A stretch of DNA of 64,000 nucleotides. Origin: an uncultured Aquimarina sp. (GTDB taxonomy: Bacteria; Bacteroidota; Bacteroidia; Flavobacteriales; Flavobacteriaceae). The stretch spans positions 145,835 through 209,834 of the forward strand of contig CANNFM010000013.1 in assembly GCA_947503835.1 (NCBI GenBank), in the 5' to 3' direction. Both the position numbers and the translations under genes were made by a program. Shown piece by piece: positions 26,131 through 35,233 of the stretch; position 1 is the stretch's first letter, and each line of letters begins with the position of its first letter. The notes beneath the pieces were generated by a model that was not told the origin of the DNA, made no database searches, and saw nothing but the letters and a program-made list of their open reading frames with translations.

Positions 26131-26850
26131 TTATGCATTAAAATATTTACTATTCCAGATCGCAGTATTAAAGTTTTTGCCTAGCGCAAATCCATAAAAT
26201 AAAACTACAGCAGCAACAGACTTAAACATGAAGAAAAAAATCATGATAAATGTTGATGTGTTACTTGTTTTACTAAATAAGCCATCCGGAACCATAAAAG
26301 TAATCAAAAGACTTACTAAAAAGGTAAGAATCAATAAATTTTCAAAACTTTTAAAAAACCACATCATTATTTTACGAAGAGGATGAAGATCGTTTCCCCA
26401 TTTATGGATAAGATAGAAATAATCATTCCCCATGGGAGCAAAGAGTAGGGGGTCATCAGCATTTTCTAATTTAAATAGTTTAGAAGGTGCTATAATTTTA
26501 AATCCTTGAAGTTGAGTTTGATGTTTGTTTTCTAGTTCCTTGATTGCAGAAATAGCTGAATCTGGCAATTTCCCTTTAAAATATCTAGAATCCAGAAAAC
26601 GAAGCCTATAATCGATGCAAATTTTTTTGATTTGCTCTAGGTGGTATATTTTAGAAGTCTGTAGTTGGTCAAAATCAAATAGATTGCTAGTTATATTTGA
26701 TGTAGTATTTAGGTTCTGAAGAATTTCATTTTCATGATTTTCCTCTTTTCTGAAAATTTCGAGTACTTGATCCTTCCAGGAAGATGAGTCGAATTCTTTA
26801 GATCTTAATGTACTCAGTTTTTGTTCAATGTTTGTTCTGGGAAATAACAT
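26131..26850 (-). CDS. Membrane protein of unknown function
   Basis: 239 residues. The first 160 are soluble, acidic and helical (IEQKLSTLRSKEFDSSSW, ISAIKELENKHQTQLQGFKIIAP); two hydrophobic segments follow (LLILTFLVSLLITFMV and IMIFFFMFKSVAAVVLFYGFALG). I do not recognise a domain. The start is supported by an AAGGAG sequence about 9 bases before the ATG, a real Shine-Dalgarno, which is rare here. It ends with no operon partner. Confidence 0.65.
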   Translation of the reverse strand: MLFPRTNIEQKLSTLRSKEFDSSSWKDQVLEIFRKEENHENEILQNLNTTSNITSNLFDFDQLQTSKIYHLEQIKKICIDYRLRFLDSRYFKGKLPDSAISAIKELENKHQTQLQGFKIIAPSKLFKLENADDPLLFAPMGNDYFYLIHKWGNDLHPLRKIMMWFFKSFENLLILTFLVSLLITFMVPDGLFSKTSNTSTFIMIFFFMFKSVAAVVLFYGFALGKNFNTAIWNSKYFNA

Positions 26851-26991
26851 CTTCTACTCCTTTTTCGTTAGCTTCACTAAATTAGCGATTTACGTTTAGG
26901 TTTACAACATATAGAGATGAATCATTGGTATTTTAACTCTTGTTGATTAAGGTTGAAGAATTTGATATGATAGTAGAAAAAATATGAAATC

Positions 26992-27028
26992 AAAAAAGCA
27001 ACCAAGAAAAGGATCTGGTTGCTTTTTT
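26992..27028 (-). terminator. Terminator of the leucine operon
   Basis: AAAAAAGCAACCA and TGGTTGCTTTTTT pair perfectly around an 11-base loop just after the leuB stop codon on the minus strand, ending in a T-run in both orientations. Confidence 0.9.
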
Positions 27029-27049
27029 TAAATAGAATTATGACTTCGA

Positions 27050-28165
27050 CTAGATAATTGTCGATTGACCTACGTGTATATTTTCAAAATTGATATTTGA
27101 ATCTTCTGGATTTAAGATGTAGTCTGCTATAAAATCACCAACTTTTTCTGTAGTTAGTGGATTAGTGGCGTTTAGATCTGGTGTAGTAAGGTTTAATTCT
27201 AATGCCTTCTCAACAGCATCTCTAATGGCATTTGCTTCTCCTAACAGATCAAAGTGTTCTAATAGCATTGCTGCCGATAGAATTGCCGCAATAGGGTTAG
27301 CAATGCCTTTACCAGTTGCTTGTGGATACGAACCATGAATAGGCTCAAACATACAACAGGTATCTCCAACAGAGGCAGAAGCTAATAATCCTATAGATCC
27401 ACCAATTACACTTGCCTCATCAGAGATAATGTCTCCAAACATATTTTCGGTAAGGATAACATCAAATTGGCTCGGATTTAAAATCATTTGCATAGCAGCA
27501 TTGTCTACAAATAAAAAGTCAAGAGCAACGTCTTTATATTCTTTTGCAATTTCTGTAACTACTTTTCTCCATAAACGGGAAGATTCTAATACATTAGCTT
27601 TGTCTACTAAGGTTATTTTATTTCTTCGTTTTTGTGCAGCTTTAAAAGCTAAATGAGTAATACGCTCAATCTCTGCTTTAGAATACTCGCAAAGATCAGA
27701 AGCAACAGTACCATCTGCACTTAGTTCTTTTTTGCCGAAATAAATTCCACCAGTTAATTCTCGATAGATAGAAATATCAGTACCCTCAATAATCTCTGGC
27801 TTAAGAGGAGACTTATCAATAAGTGTACTGTACGCTTTAACGGGTCTAATGTTAGCGTAAAGGCCAAGTTCTTTACGTAATTTTAGCAATCCTTGCTCTG
27901 GACGCACAGGCGCACTTGGGTTATTGTCATATTTTGGATCACCAATGGCACCAAATAAAACGGCATCAGTGCTAGCACATAGCTCCAAAGTTTCGTCGGG
28001 TAATGGGTTACCTGTTTTGTCAATTGCAATGGCACCAACCAGAGCTTCTTTGAAGACAAAGGTGTGATCAAAACCATGAGCAATAGCTTCTAATGCTTTA
28101 ATAGCTTGGGCAGTCACTTCTGGACCAATACCGTCTCCTGATAATACTGCGATATCTAATTTCAT
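27050..28165 (-). CDS. leuB: 3-isopropylmalate dehydrogenase
   Basis: Oxidatively decarboxylates 3-isopropylmalate to the leucine 2-oxo acid precursor with NAD. 371 residues. Visible: VLSGDGIGPEV at the N-terminus, GAIGDPKYD, the family LRKELGLYANIRPVK and RELTGGIYFG segments, VDKANVLESSRLWRKVV, VDNAAMQMI, NMFGDIISDEASVIGGSIG, and the NAD motif EPIHGSYPQATGKGIANP. It is the last gene of leuA-leuC-leuD-leuB; a repeat-bearing 74-base gap separates it from leuD, and a strong terminator follows. Confidence 0.96.
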   Translation of the reverse strand: MKLDIAVLSGDGIGPEVTAQAIKALEAIAHGFDHTFVFKEALVGAIAIDKTGNPLPDETLELCASTDAVLFGAIGDPKYDNNPSAPVRPEQGLLKLRKELGLYANIRPVKAYSTLIDKSPLKPEIIEGTDISIYRELTGGIYFGKKELSADGTVASDLCEYSKAEIERITHLAFKAAQKRRNKITLVDKANVLESSRLWRKVVTEIAKEYKDVALDFLFVDNAAMQMILNPSQFDVILTENMFGDIISDEASVIGGSIGLLASASVGDTCCMFEPIHGSYPQATGKGIANPIAAILSAAMLLEHFDLLGEANAIRDAVEKALELNLTTPDLNATNPLTTEKVGDFIADYILNPEDSNINFENIHVGQSTII

Positions 28166-28186
28166 ACTTTTCTTATTATTTTGTCA

Positions 28187-28234
28187 CACTACGTAGTATT
28201 TCGACTTGTCTCAATACAGGCTTGTCGAAGTGTT
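28187..28234. repeat. Palindromic intergenic repeat in the leuD-leuB gap
   Basis: ACACT ... AGTGT arms enclose TTCGAC and GTCGAA, giving a nested inverted repeat of the TCGAC-type often scattered in flavobacterial intergenic DNA. It sits inside the operon and would form a hairpin in the mRNA. Confidence 0.5.
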
Positions 28235-28239
28235 TTTTA

Positions 28240-28827
28240 TTACGCTTTTGCGTTTTCAAATGCTTCTATTTCTGTTGTATTACTGATTAAGAAATCTATG
28301 TCATCATAACCATTTATCAGACAGGTCTTTTTATAGTTATTGATTTCGAAATCTGAAGATGCTCCGGTAGCGACCAAAGTGATTTTCTGCGCTTCAAGAT
28401 CAACTTCTATTTGTGTATTTGCATCTTTTTCTATTTCATTAAATAGTTCTTGTAGGTATTCTGGAGAAACCTGAACAGGTAACACCCCATTATTTAGAGC
28501 ATTTCCCTTAAAAATATCGGCAAAGAAACTAGATACTACAACCTTAAATCCATAATCGTGTATGGCCCATGCAGCATGTTCTCTACTAGAACCACACCCA
28601 AAATTATCACCAGCAACAAGTATTTTTCCACTATACGTGATATTGTTCATTACGAACTTTTTGTTTTCACTTCCATCTTTATGATAACGCCAGTCTCTAA
28701 AAAGATTTTCACCAAAACCATCACGACTGGTGGCTTTTAAAAAACGTGCAGGAATGATTTGGTCAGTATCTACATTTTCAATAGATAATGGTAGGGCAGA
28801 GGATGTTAGTTTTGTAAACTTATCCAT
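28240..28827 (-). CDS. leuD: 3-isopropylmalate dehydratase small subunit
   Basis: 195 residues, with the swivel-domain motifs VDTDQIIPARFLK, NFGCGSSREHAAWAI and VVVSSFFADIFKGNALNNGVLP. With LeuC it converts 2-isopropylmalate to 3-isopropylmalate. The gene starts 2 bases after leuC ends, so the subunits are co-translated. Confidence 0.96.
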   Translation of the reverse strand: MDKFTKLTSSALPLSIENVDTDQIIPARFLKATSRDGFGENLFRDWRYHKDGSENKKFVMNNITYSGKILVAGDNFGCGSSREHAAWAIHDYGFKVVVSSFFADIFKGNALNNGVLPVQVSPEYLQELFNEIEKDANTQIEVDLEAQKITLVATGASSDFEINNYKKTCLINGYDDIDFLISNTTEIEAFENAKA

Positions 28828-28829
28828 GA

Positions 28830-30212
28830 TTAATTTAATTGTTTAGTAATATCAATAATTTTTCCTTCTACGGCCGTTGCAGCGGCTACAAGCGGACTAG
28901 CTAAAATTGTTCTTGCTCCTTGTCCTTGTCGTCCTTCAAAATTTCTATTAGAAGTAGAAACGCAATATTCTCCTTCTGGGATTTTATCATCATTCATTGC
29001 AAGACAAGCAGAACATCCCGGTTGACGAAGTTTAAATCCTGCATTTTCAAAAACTTCTTTTAGGCCTTCTTCAACAATCTGTTGTGCTACTTGTTGAGAG
29101 CCCGGAACAAACCAAGCAGTTACATTATCGGCTTTTTTCTTTCCTTTTATATAATTAGCTGCGATCCTAAAATCTTCAATCCTACTATTCGTACAACTTC
29201 CTATAAAAACATAATTGATTTCTTGATTTATAAGAGATTGCCCTTTTTTAAAATTCATATAGGCTAATGACTTTTCGAAAGAGGCATTATGTTCTACTGG
29301 AATGTTTTCTGAAATTTTGATACCCATCCCAGGATTGGTACCATAAGTAATCATAGGTTCTATATCGGCAGCATCAAAATGATATTCTTTGTCAAAAACA
29401 GCACCTTCATCAGTTGGAAGTGTTTTCCAATAGGCTTCTTTTTTATCAAAATCTTCTCCTTTAGGAGCGAATTCTCTTCCTTTAACATATTCAAAAGTAG
29501 TTTCATCAGGGGCAATCATTCCGCCACGAGCTCCCATTTCTATGCTCATATTACAAACGGTCATTCGACCTTCCATAGACATATCTTCGAATACATTACC
29601 AGCATATTCGCAGAAGTATCCGGTACCTGCATTAGTTCCTAGTTTTGAAATAACATAAAGAATGACATCTTTAGGTAAAACACCGGGTTTTAGTTTTCCG
29701 TTTACATTTACACGAAGACTTTTAGGTTTCTGTAGTAATAAACATTGACTGGCAAATACCTGTGCTACCTGGCTGGTTCCGATCCCAAAAGCTATCGTAC
29801 CAAATGCCCCATGAGTCGATGTATGGCTATCTCCACAAACCATAGTCATCCCAGGTTGGGTAATACCTAGTTCTGGAGCCATTACGTGCACTATACCATT
29901 GTATTTATGCCCAAGACCATATAGTGTAATGTTATTTTTATTACAATTTTTGGTCAATTGTTCTAGTTGATTTCTAGATAGCACATCTTTTACAGGAAGA
30001 TGCTGGTCTTCAGTTGGAGTATTATGATCAGCCGTAGCTACAATCTGATCAGGTCTAAAAACAGGAACTCCACGTTGTTCCAATTCTCCAAATGCTTGTG
30101 GACTGGTAACTTCGTGGATTAGATGTTTATCTATATATAATATTTGTGGGCCATCCTCAATTTCTTTGACGACATGTGCATCCCAAACTTTATCAAATAA
30201 GGTTTTTTTCAT
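28830..30212 (-). CDS. leuC: 3-isopropylmalate dehydratase large subunit
   Basis: 460 residues of the aconitase family. Visible: KTLFDKVWDAHVV, CGDSHTSTHGAFGTIAFGIG, VFIGSCTNSRIEDF and GCSACLAMNDD, which supply the three cysteines of the [4Fe-4S] cluster, and NRNFEGRQG for the substrate site. Works with LeuD in leucine synthesis. Middle gene of the operon. Confidence 0.97.
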   Translation of the reverse strand: MKKTLFDKVWDAHVVKEIEDGPQILYIDKHLIHEVTSPQAFGELEQRGVPVFRPDQIVATADHNTPTEDQHLPVKDVLSRNQLEQLTKNCNKNNITLYGLGHKYNGIVHVMAPELGITQPGMTMVCGDSHTSTHGAFGTIAFGIGTSQVAQVFASQCLLLQKPKSLRVNVNGKLKPGVLPKDVILYVISKLGTNAGTGYFCEYAGNVFEDMSMEGRMTVCNMSIEMGARGGMIAPDETTFEYVKGREFAPKGEDFDKKEAYWKTLPTDEGAVFDKEYHFDAADIEPMITYGTNPGMGIKISENIPVEHNASFEKSLAYMNFKKGQSLINQEINYVFIGSCTNSRIEDFRIAANYIKGKKKADNVTAWFVPGSQQVAQQIVEEGLKEVFENAGFKLRQPGCSACLAMNDDKIPEGEYCVSTSNRNFEGRQGQGARTILASPLVAAATAVEGKIIDITKQLN

Positions 30213-30235
30213 ATTTAATCTAAAGTAATCAATTG

Positions 30236-30272
30236 TACTATCGAACGCAGTCGAAATGTATACACTTTTTTG
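30236..30272. repeat. Short palindromic repeat in the leuA-leuC gap
   Basis: TATCGAACGCAGTCGAAATGTATACACT followed by a T-run; read from the minus strand it is a TTTCGACTGCG-type string like the one between leuD and leuB. Probably the same scattered repeat class. Confidence 0.4.
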
Positions 30273-30281
30273 TTAATTTTA

Positions 30282-31454
30282 TTATGCAACGACAGCTGCC
30301 ACTACATTTGTGTTTTTCATGATTTGATGAATATCTTCATCTATAACTTCTTTTTTACGATCTGCGAATTTTAAAAACTCGGTATACACATCATCTAACT
30401 GAAGCTTTGTCAATTCGTATCCAACCTTTTTTGCTCTATAGGCTAATGCTGCTCGACCACTTCTGGCAGTAAGAACAATGGCTGATTCTGTTACACCTAC
30501 TTCAGCAGGGTCAATGATTTCATAGGTTTCACGATTTTTAATCACTCCATCCTGATGTATCCCAGAACTATGTGCAAAGGCATTAGCGCCAACAATAGCT
30601 TTGTTAGGCTGTACCATCATGCCCATATGATCAGAAACCATTAGACTGGTTTCATATAATAATCTAGAGTTAATATCGGTATCAAGGTCTAGATAGGGAT
30701 GTTGCTTCATGATCATAACAACCTCTTCTAATGAAGTGTTTCCTGCACGTTCTCCAATCCCATTAATTGTGCACTCAATTTGTCTGGCACCATTAACAAC
30801 GCCCGAAATTGAATTTGCTGTTGCTAATCCTAAATCGTTATGACAATGACAAGAAATGATCACATTATCAATTCCTTTTACATTTTCTTTTAGGTATTTG
30901 ATCTTGGCACCATATTCTTCGGGTAAGCAATATCCTGTAGTATCGGGAATGTTAAGAACGGTCGCCCCGGCTTTGATCATAGCTTCACAAACTCGCGCTA
31001 AGAATTCATTGTCGGTGCGACCAGCATCTTCAGCATAAAATTCTACATCCTCTACAAAGGATTTAGCATACTTTACAGCTGCAATACCGCGCTCTATAAC
31101 TTTATCCTGAGTAGAATTGAATTTATATTTTATATGGGATTCTGAAGTGCCAATCCCAGTATGTATTCTTGGTCTTTTTGCATATTTAAGTGCTTCAGCG
31201 GCTACTTTTATGTCATTTTCTACAGCTCTTGTTAATCCACATACAGTAGCATTTTTAACAATTTTGGCTATTTCATTTACTGAAGTAAAATCTCCTGGAC
31301 TCGAGACGGGAAATCCCGCTTCAATAACATCAACACCGAGAAGGTCTAGTTGTGTGGCAATAACTAATTTTTGTTGCGTATTTAACTTACAGCCAGGGAC
31401 CTGCTCGCCATCTCTTAAGGTAGTATCGAATATTTGAACTTTGTTGTCACTCAT
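30282..31454 (-). CDS. leuA: 2-isopropylmalate synthase, short form
   Basis: Condenses acetyl-CoA with 2-oxoisovalerate, the first committed leucine step. The start at MSDNKVQIFDTTLRDGEQ is preferred over an in-frame ATG 11 codons upstream, which adds no family sequence. Visible: DTTLRDGEQVPG, GTSESHIKYKF, YAEDAGRTDNEFL, ISCHCHNDLGLATANS (metal HxH), GIGERAGNTSLEEVVM and HSSGIHQDGVIKN. The protein is about 390 residues and ends soon after the accessory subdomain, so the C-terminal leucine-binding regulatory domain of the usual 510-residue enzyme is missing. Feedback control by leucine should then be absent or different (inference). First gene of the operon. Confidence 0.93.
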   Translation of the reverse strand: MSDNKVQIFDTTLRDGEQVPGCKLNTQQKLVIATQLDLLGVDVIEAGFPVSSPGDFTSVNEIAKIVKNATVCGLTRAVENDIKVAAEALKYAKRPRIHTGIGTSESHIKYKFNSTQDKVIERGIAAVKYAKSFVEDVEFYAEDAGRTDNEFLARVCEAMIKAGATVLNIPDTTGYCLPEEYGAKIKYLKENVKGIDNVIISCHCHNDLGLATANSISGVVNGARQIECTINGIGERAGNTSLEEVVMIMKQHPYLDLDTDINSRLLYETSLMVSDHMGMMVQPNKAIVGANAFAHSSGIHQDGVIKNRETYEIIDPAEVGVTESAIVLTARSGRAALAYRAKKVGYELTKLQLDDVYTEFLKFADRKKEVIDEDIHQIMKNTNVVAAVVA

Positions 31455-31494
31455 AGGAATTCCGTGAATTTTTAATTTTGTGCTCAATTAAAAC

Positions 31495-31526
31495 AACATC
31501 TTTTTAAAATATTCTTAAAAGATGTT
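31495..31526 (-). other. Hairpin in the leuA leader region
   Basis: AACATCTTTT and AAAAGATGTT pair around a 12-base AT-rich loop, about 40 bases upstream of the leuA start. It could be an attenuator or a regulator site for the leucine operon. I see no leucine-rich leader peptide. Confidence 0.5.
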
Positions 31527-31660
31527 TCTTAAATCTCTTACGAATTTATATTTTGTGAATTCAAAAGAGATGTATTCGATTGGTTGTTTTACAATGCTAA
31601 ACTATTTTAACTCGAATGTAATCATCTTTTAATCAATTAATTACAATATATTTTCTTACA

Positions 31661-33205
31661 ATGACTAATGATCAAAAAGATCCTTTGTTTGTTTTAGTAA
31701 AGTCGCTTTCTAAATCCGAAAAACGCCAGTTTAAGGTTTATGTAGGACGATTAGGGGTAAATACCGACTCTAAATTTCTTGCGCTTTTTAATCATTTAGA
31801 TAAAAGTGAGAATTTAGATGAAGATCTTATCGTTAAAAAAGGAATTGTAACTAAACTACAGCTTTCTAACCTTAAGGCGCATTTATACAAACAAATATTA
31901 ATTAGTCTTCGATTAAGTCCATTACACCAAAATATTAGATCACAAATACGGGAACAACTCGACTTTGCTTCAATTTTATATCATAAAGGACTATACAAGC
32001 AAAGTTTGAAAATTTTAGAAAAAGCAAAAGCGCTTGCAAAAGAAAATGAAGAACATAATATTGCCTATGAAATTGTTGAGTTAGAAAAGATTATTGAAAC
32101 TCAGTATATCACCAGAAGTATTAATAGTAGAGCAGATGAATTGACGGTAGAAGCTAAAATGCTAAGCATGAAAAATGTGTTGACAAGTAAGCTGTCTAAT
32201 CTATCTCTTCAGCTATATGGTTTAATGCTAAAAAGTGGTTATGTTAGAAACGATAAAGAACATAACGTTATTACGAATTATTTTCATGGTAAATTACCAA
32301 AATATGATTGGAACATGCTGGGGTTTAGAGAAAAACTTTGGCTGTATAAAGCACATTTATGGTATAGTTTTATCGTTCAGGACTTTTTGTCTTGTTATAA
32401 ATATTCAAAAAAATGGGTAGATCTTTTTTATGAACACCCAAAGATGATGGTTTTGAACCCTGTATTCTTTTTACGAGGGAATCATTATTTACTAGAGTCA
32501 CTATATTTAATTAAGGATAAAACACAGTTGCAATTAATGTTGTCAAAATTAGAAGAAACATTGAAGGATGACAGCTTTCCTAAAGATGATAATATCGAAG
32601 TGTTGTCTTTTCAATTTATCTATAATAACAAGTTGAATATTCATTTTCTTGAAGGTACTTTTGATGAAGGAGAGTATCTGGTTAAGGAGATTTTGAATGG
32701 AATAGAAAAATATAATAACCGAATAGATGACCACCATGTCATGGTTTTTTATTATAAAATCGGTTGTCTTTATTTTGGAATGGCGGACCATAAAAAATGT
32801 ATTGAATACCTCGCTAAGATCATTAATAATAAATCGTTAAAGATGAGAGAAGACTTAATGTGTTTCTCTAGAGTATTGAGCTTGGTAGCACATTATGAAG
32901 CAGGAATGGACTATCATCTTGAAACCCAATTAAAAGAAACATATCGTTTTCTTCTCAAAATGGATGATTTACACGAAGTGCAGAAAGAAATGATCAAATT
33001 CCTTAAAAATTTAGGAGATATATATCCGCACCAGATTAAGGACGAGTTTCGTAAACTTCATAAAACACTAAAACAGTATGAAGATCATCCATACGAAAAG
33101 AGATCATTTTTATACTTAGACATACTTTCTTGGTTAGAAAGTAATATTGAAGGAAAACCAGTTGCTGATATTATTAAAGAAAAATCTAAAAAATTGGTTC
33201 GGTAA
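31661..33205 (+). CDS. Conserved helical-repeat (TPR-like) cytoplasmic protein
   Basis: 514 residues, strongly helical and charged, with no signal peptide or membrane segment. Paired helices such as ILYHKGLYKQSLKILEKAKALA and HHVMVFYYKIGCLYFGMADHKKCIEYLAKI look like degenerate tetratricopeptide repeats. The N-terminus (DPLFVLVKSLSKSEKRQFKVYV) looks family-specific and I take it as the true start. Function unknown. It is divergent from leuA and has a 9-base gap to the EamA gene, so they are probably co-transcribed. Confidence 0.75.
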   Translation: MTNDQKDPLFVLVKSLSKSEKRQFKVYVGRLGVNTDSKFLALFNHLDKSENLDEDLIVKKGIVTKLQLSNLKAHLYKQILISLRLSPLHQNIRSQIREQLDFASILYHKGLYKQSLKILEKAKALAKENEEHNIAYEIVELEKIIETQYITRSINSRADELTVEAKMLSMKNVLTSKLSNLSLQLYGLMLKSGYVRNDKEHNVITNYFHGKLPKYDWNMLGFREKLWLYKAHLWYSFIVQDFLSCYKYSKKWVDLFYEHPKMMVLNPVFFLRGNHYLLESLYLIKDKTQLQLMLSKLEETLKDDSFPKDDNIEVLSFQFIYNNKLNIHFLEGTFDEGEYLVKEILNGIEKYNNRIDDHHVMVFYYKIGCLYFGMADHKKCIEYLAKIINNKSLKMREDLMCFSRVLSLVAHYEAGMDYHLETQLKETYRFLLKMDDLHEVQKEMIKFLKNLGDIYPHQIKDEFRKLHKTLKQYEDHPYEKRSFLYLDILSWLESNIEGKPVADIIKEKSKKLVR

Positions 33206-33214
33206 CCTCTTCTA

Positions 33215-34072
33215 ATGAAAAACACCCAACACTTACGGAATATTCTTGAATTAAATTTGGCGATGCTTTTTATTAGTACGTCAGGGGCTTTAGGAAGATA
33301 TATAGATATGCCAGTACCAGTTATTATTGGTTTTAGAGCATTAATGGCCGGGATATTACTATATATATATTGCAGATGGAAAAAGATTTCTTTCAGAACC
33401 GGAAGCAAGGATAGACCTACTATTATTTTAAGTGGTATTTTAATGGGGCTTCATTGGGTAACCTATTTCTATGCTTTAAAATTATCTAATGTAGCCATTG
33501 GGATGTTGTCAATTTTTACGTATCCCGTTATTACTGCATTGCTAGAACCTGTTTTATTGAAAACAAAATTTCAAAAAGTACATTTACTACTAGCAGTTTT
33601 GGTGTTGATAGGTATATATTTTCTCGTTCCTGACTTAGATTTTAATAATTCATATACCAAAGCTGTTCTGCTGGGAGTAATTTCGGCAATTTGTTACTCT
33701 CTTCGTAACCTTATTATGAAAACCAAAGTTGGTAATTACAACGGTTCTGTATTGATGTGGTATCAATTAGTTGTCGTTACTATTTTCTTAATGCCCTTTT
33801 TATTTATCATGGATAGTTCGGGGATTAAAGATCAGTGGTTACCCACATTAACCTTAGCATTATTGACCACAGCTATAGGGCACACATTATTCTTAGAAAG
33901 TTTTAAAAGATTTTCAATCACCACTGCTAGTATAATTAGTAGCGTTCAGCCTGTCTATGGTATTATTATTGGAATTATCTTTTTAGGAGAAATCCCTGTT
34001 TTTTCTACGATAATAGGAGGAGTGTTAATTTTAACTTCTGTAGTTATTGAGAGTATTCGAACATATAAATAA
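33215..34072 (+). CDS. EamA/DMT-family transporter
   Basis: 285 residues with about ten hydrophobic segments arranged as two EamA repeats (first ISTSGALGRYIDMPVPVIIGFRALMAG, second LLGVISAICYSLRNLI and ending PVYGIIIGIIFLGEIPVFSTIIGGVLIL). Drug/metabolite transporter superfamily, inner membrane; substrate unknown. The gaps of 9 and 8 bases to its neighbours make an operon with the TPR-like gene and the DinB gene likely. Confidence 0.88.
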   Translation: MKNTQHLRNILELNLAMLFISTSGALGRYIDMPVPVIIGFRALMAGILLYIYCRWKKISFRTGSKDRPTIILSGILMGLHWVTYFYALKLSNVAIGMLSIFTYPVITALLEPVLLKTKFQKVHLLLAVLVLIGIYFLVPDLDFNNSYTKAVLLGVISAICYSLRNLIMKTKVGNYNGSVLMWYQLVVVTIFLMPFLFIMDSSGIKDQWLPTLTLALLTTAIGHTLFLESFKRFSITTASIISSVQPVYGIIIGIIFLGEIPVFSTIIGGVLILTSVVIESIRTYK

Positions 34073-34080
34073 AAAGGAAT

Positions 34081-34524
34081 ATGAAAGAAACCATACAGAA
34101 ATTAGAATACATAGTGCATGAAGCCGAAAAATCTATTCTTAAGATAAGTATTGAGGCTCTTGATCATAAGATTTCAGTGAAAAAATGGTCAAAAAAGGAA
34201 ATTTTAGGGCATTTAATTGATTCTGCATTAAACAACCTGCAACGTTTTACCGAAGTTCAATTTGAGCCCCAACCGTATAGTATTAGAAAATATGACCAGA
34301 ACGAATTGGTAAAAGTGAATCATTATCAAAAAAATGACATTGAAGCCTTGCTTCGACTGTGGATTTCTTTGAATACACAGATCATTTTTATTTTGAAAAA
34401 TTATACCTCTGATATGTTGAATTATACAATTGAGTTGGACCGAAACAATGTTAAAACACTAGAATGGCTAATCATTGATTACGTAGAACATATGCAACAT
34501 CATTTGGGGCAAATTAAGAATTAA
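34081..34524 (+). CDS. DinB-family protein
   Basis: 147 residues with a four-helix DinB layout: WSKKEILGHLIDSALNNLQRF (with His), KNDIEALLRLWISLNTQIIF, and a C-terminal IIDYVEHMQHHLGQIK giving the two other metal-binding histidines. Members include bacillithiol transferases and other metal-dependent thiol or hydrolytic enzymes. The stop codon directly abuts the end of the convergent pseudouridine synthase gene. Confidence 0.82.
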   Translation: MKETIQKLEYIVHEAEKSILKISIEALDHKISVKKWSKKEILGHLIDSALNNLQRFTEVQFEPQPYSIRKYDQNELVKVNHYQKNDIEALLRLWISLNTQIIFILKNYTSDMLNYTIELDRNNVKTLEWLIIDYVEHMQHHLGQIKN

Positions 34525-35220
34525 TCAAATACAAGCATCCCATATAGAATCAGATGGAGGAGGAGCAATAACGGTCAAAAGCTCTTTCTTTACCGGGTGA
34601 ATAAATGTTAGTTTTCGGGCATGAAGATGAATGCTGCCATCTTTGTTGCTGCGGCCTGCTCCATATTTTAAATCTCCTTTAATTACAGAACCAATACTTG
34701 ATAACTGTGATCGTATCTGATGATGACGACCTGTGTGTAAGTCAATTTCTAACAAATAGTAATTATCCAATTTTTTGATGACTCTGTAATCCAAAATAGC
34801 CTTTTTACTATCCGGAACCTCATTTTTATTAGCATAGGATTTATTCTGTTTCGGATTACGTTTTAGCCAATGAGTTAAGGTGTCACTTTCTTTAGGAGGT
34901 TGGTTTTTTACTACTGCCCAATAGGTTTTCTTGGCTTCTTTTTCAGCAAATAAGGTATTTAGCCGTGGTAGTGCTTTACTTGTTCTTGCAAATACTACAA
35001 TGCCACTTGTTGGGCGGTCCAAACGATGTACTACACCAAGATAAACTGCTCCGGGTTTGTCGTATTTTTCGGCAATATATTCTTTAACAACATCGCTAAG
35101 AGGTTTGTCTCCAGTTTTATCACCCTGCACAATATCACCAGGTCGTTTATTGACAATAATAATATGATTGTCCTCGTAGAGAACTTGAAGGTTGGATTTT
35201 GTAGAGAGGGTCTTGGACAT
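34525..35220 (-). CDS. RluA-family RNA pseudouridine synthase
   Basis: 231 residues: LYEDNHIIIVNKRPGDIVQ at the N-terminus, the catalytic-Asp motif VHRLDRPTSGIVVFARTSKAL near residue 70, and the C-terminal LLEIDLHTGRHHQIRSQLSSIG and IKGDLKYGA. No S4 domain, so it is of the shorter RluC/TruC-like type; which uridine in rRNA or tRNA it modifies is not clear. It is followed by the IVP gene and panB upstream, all in the same direction. Confidence 0.9.
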   Translation of the reverse strand: MSKTLSTKSNLQVLYEDNHIIIVNKRPGDIVQGDKTGDKPLSDVVKEYIAEKYDKPGAVYLGVVHRLDRPTSGIVVFARTSKALPRLNTLFAEKEAKKTYWAVVKNQPPKESDTLTHWLKRNPKQNKSYANKNEVPDSKKAILDYRVIKKLDNYYLLEIDLHTGRHHQIRSQLSSIGSVIKGDLKYGAGRSNKDGSIHLHARKLTFIHPVKKELLTVIAPPPSDSIWDACI

Positions 35221-35233
35221 CTTGGATGAGTTA

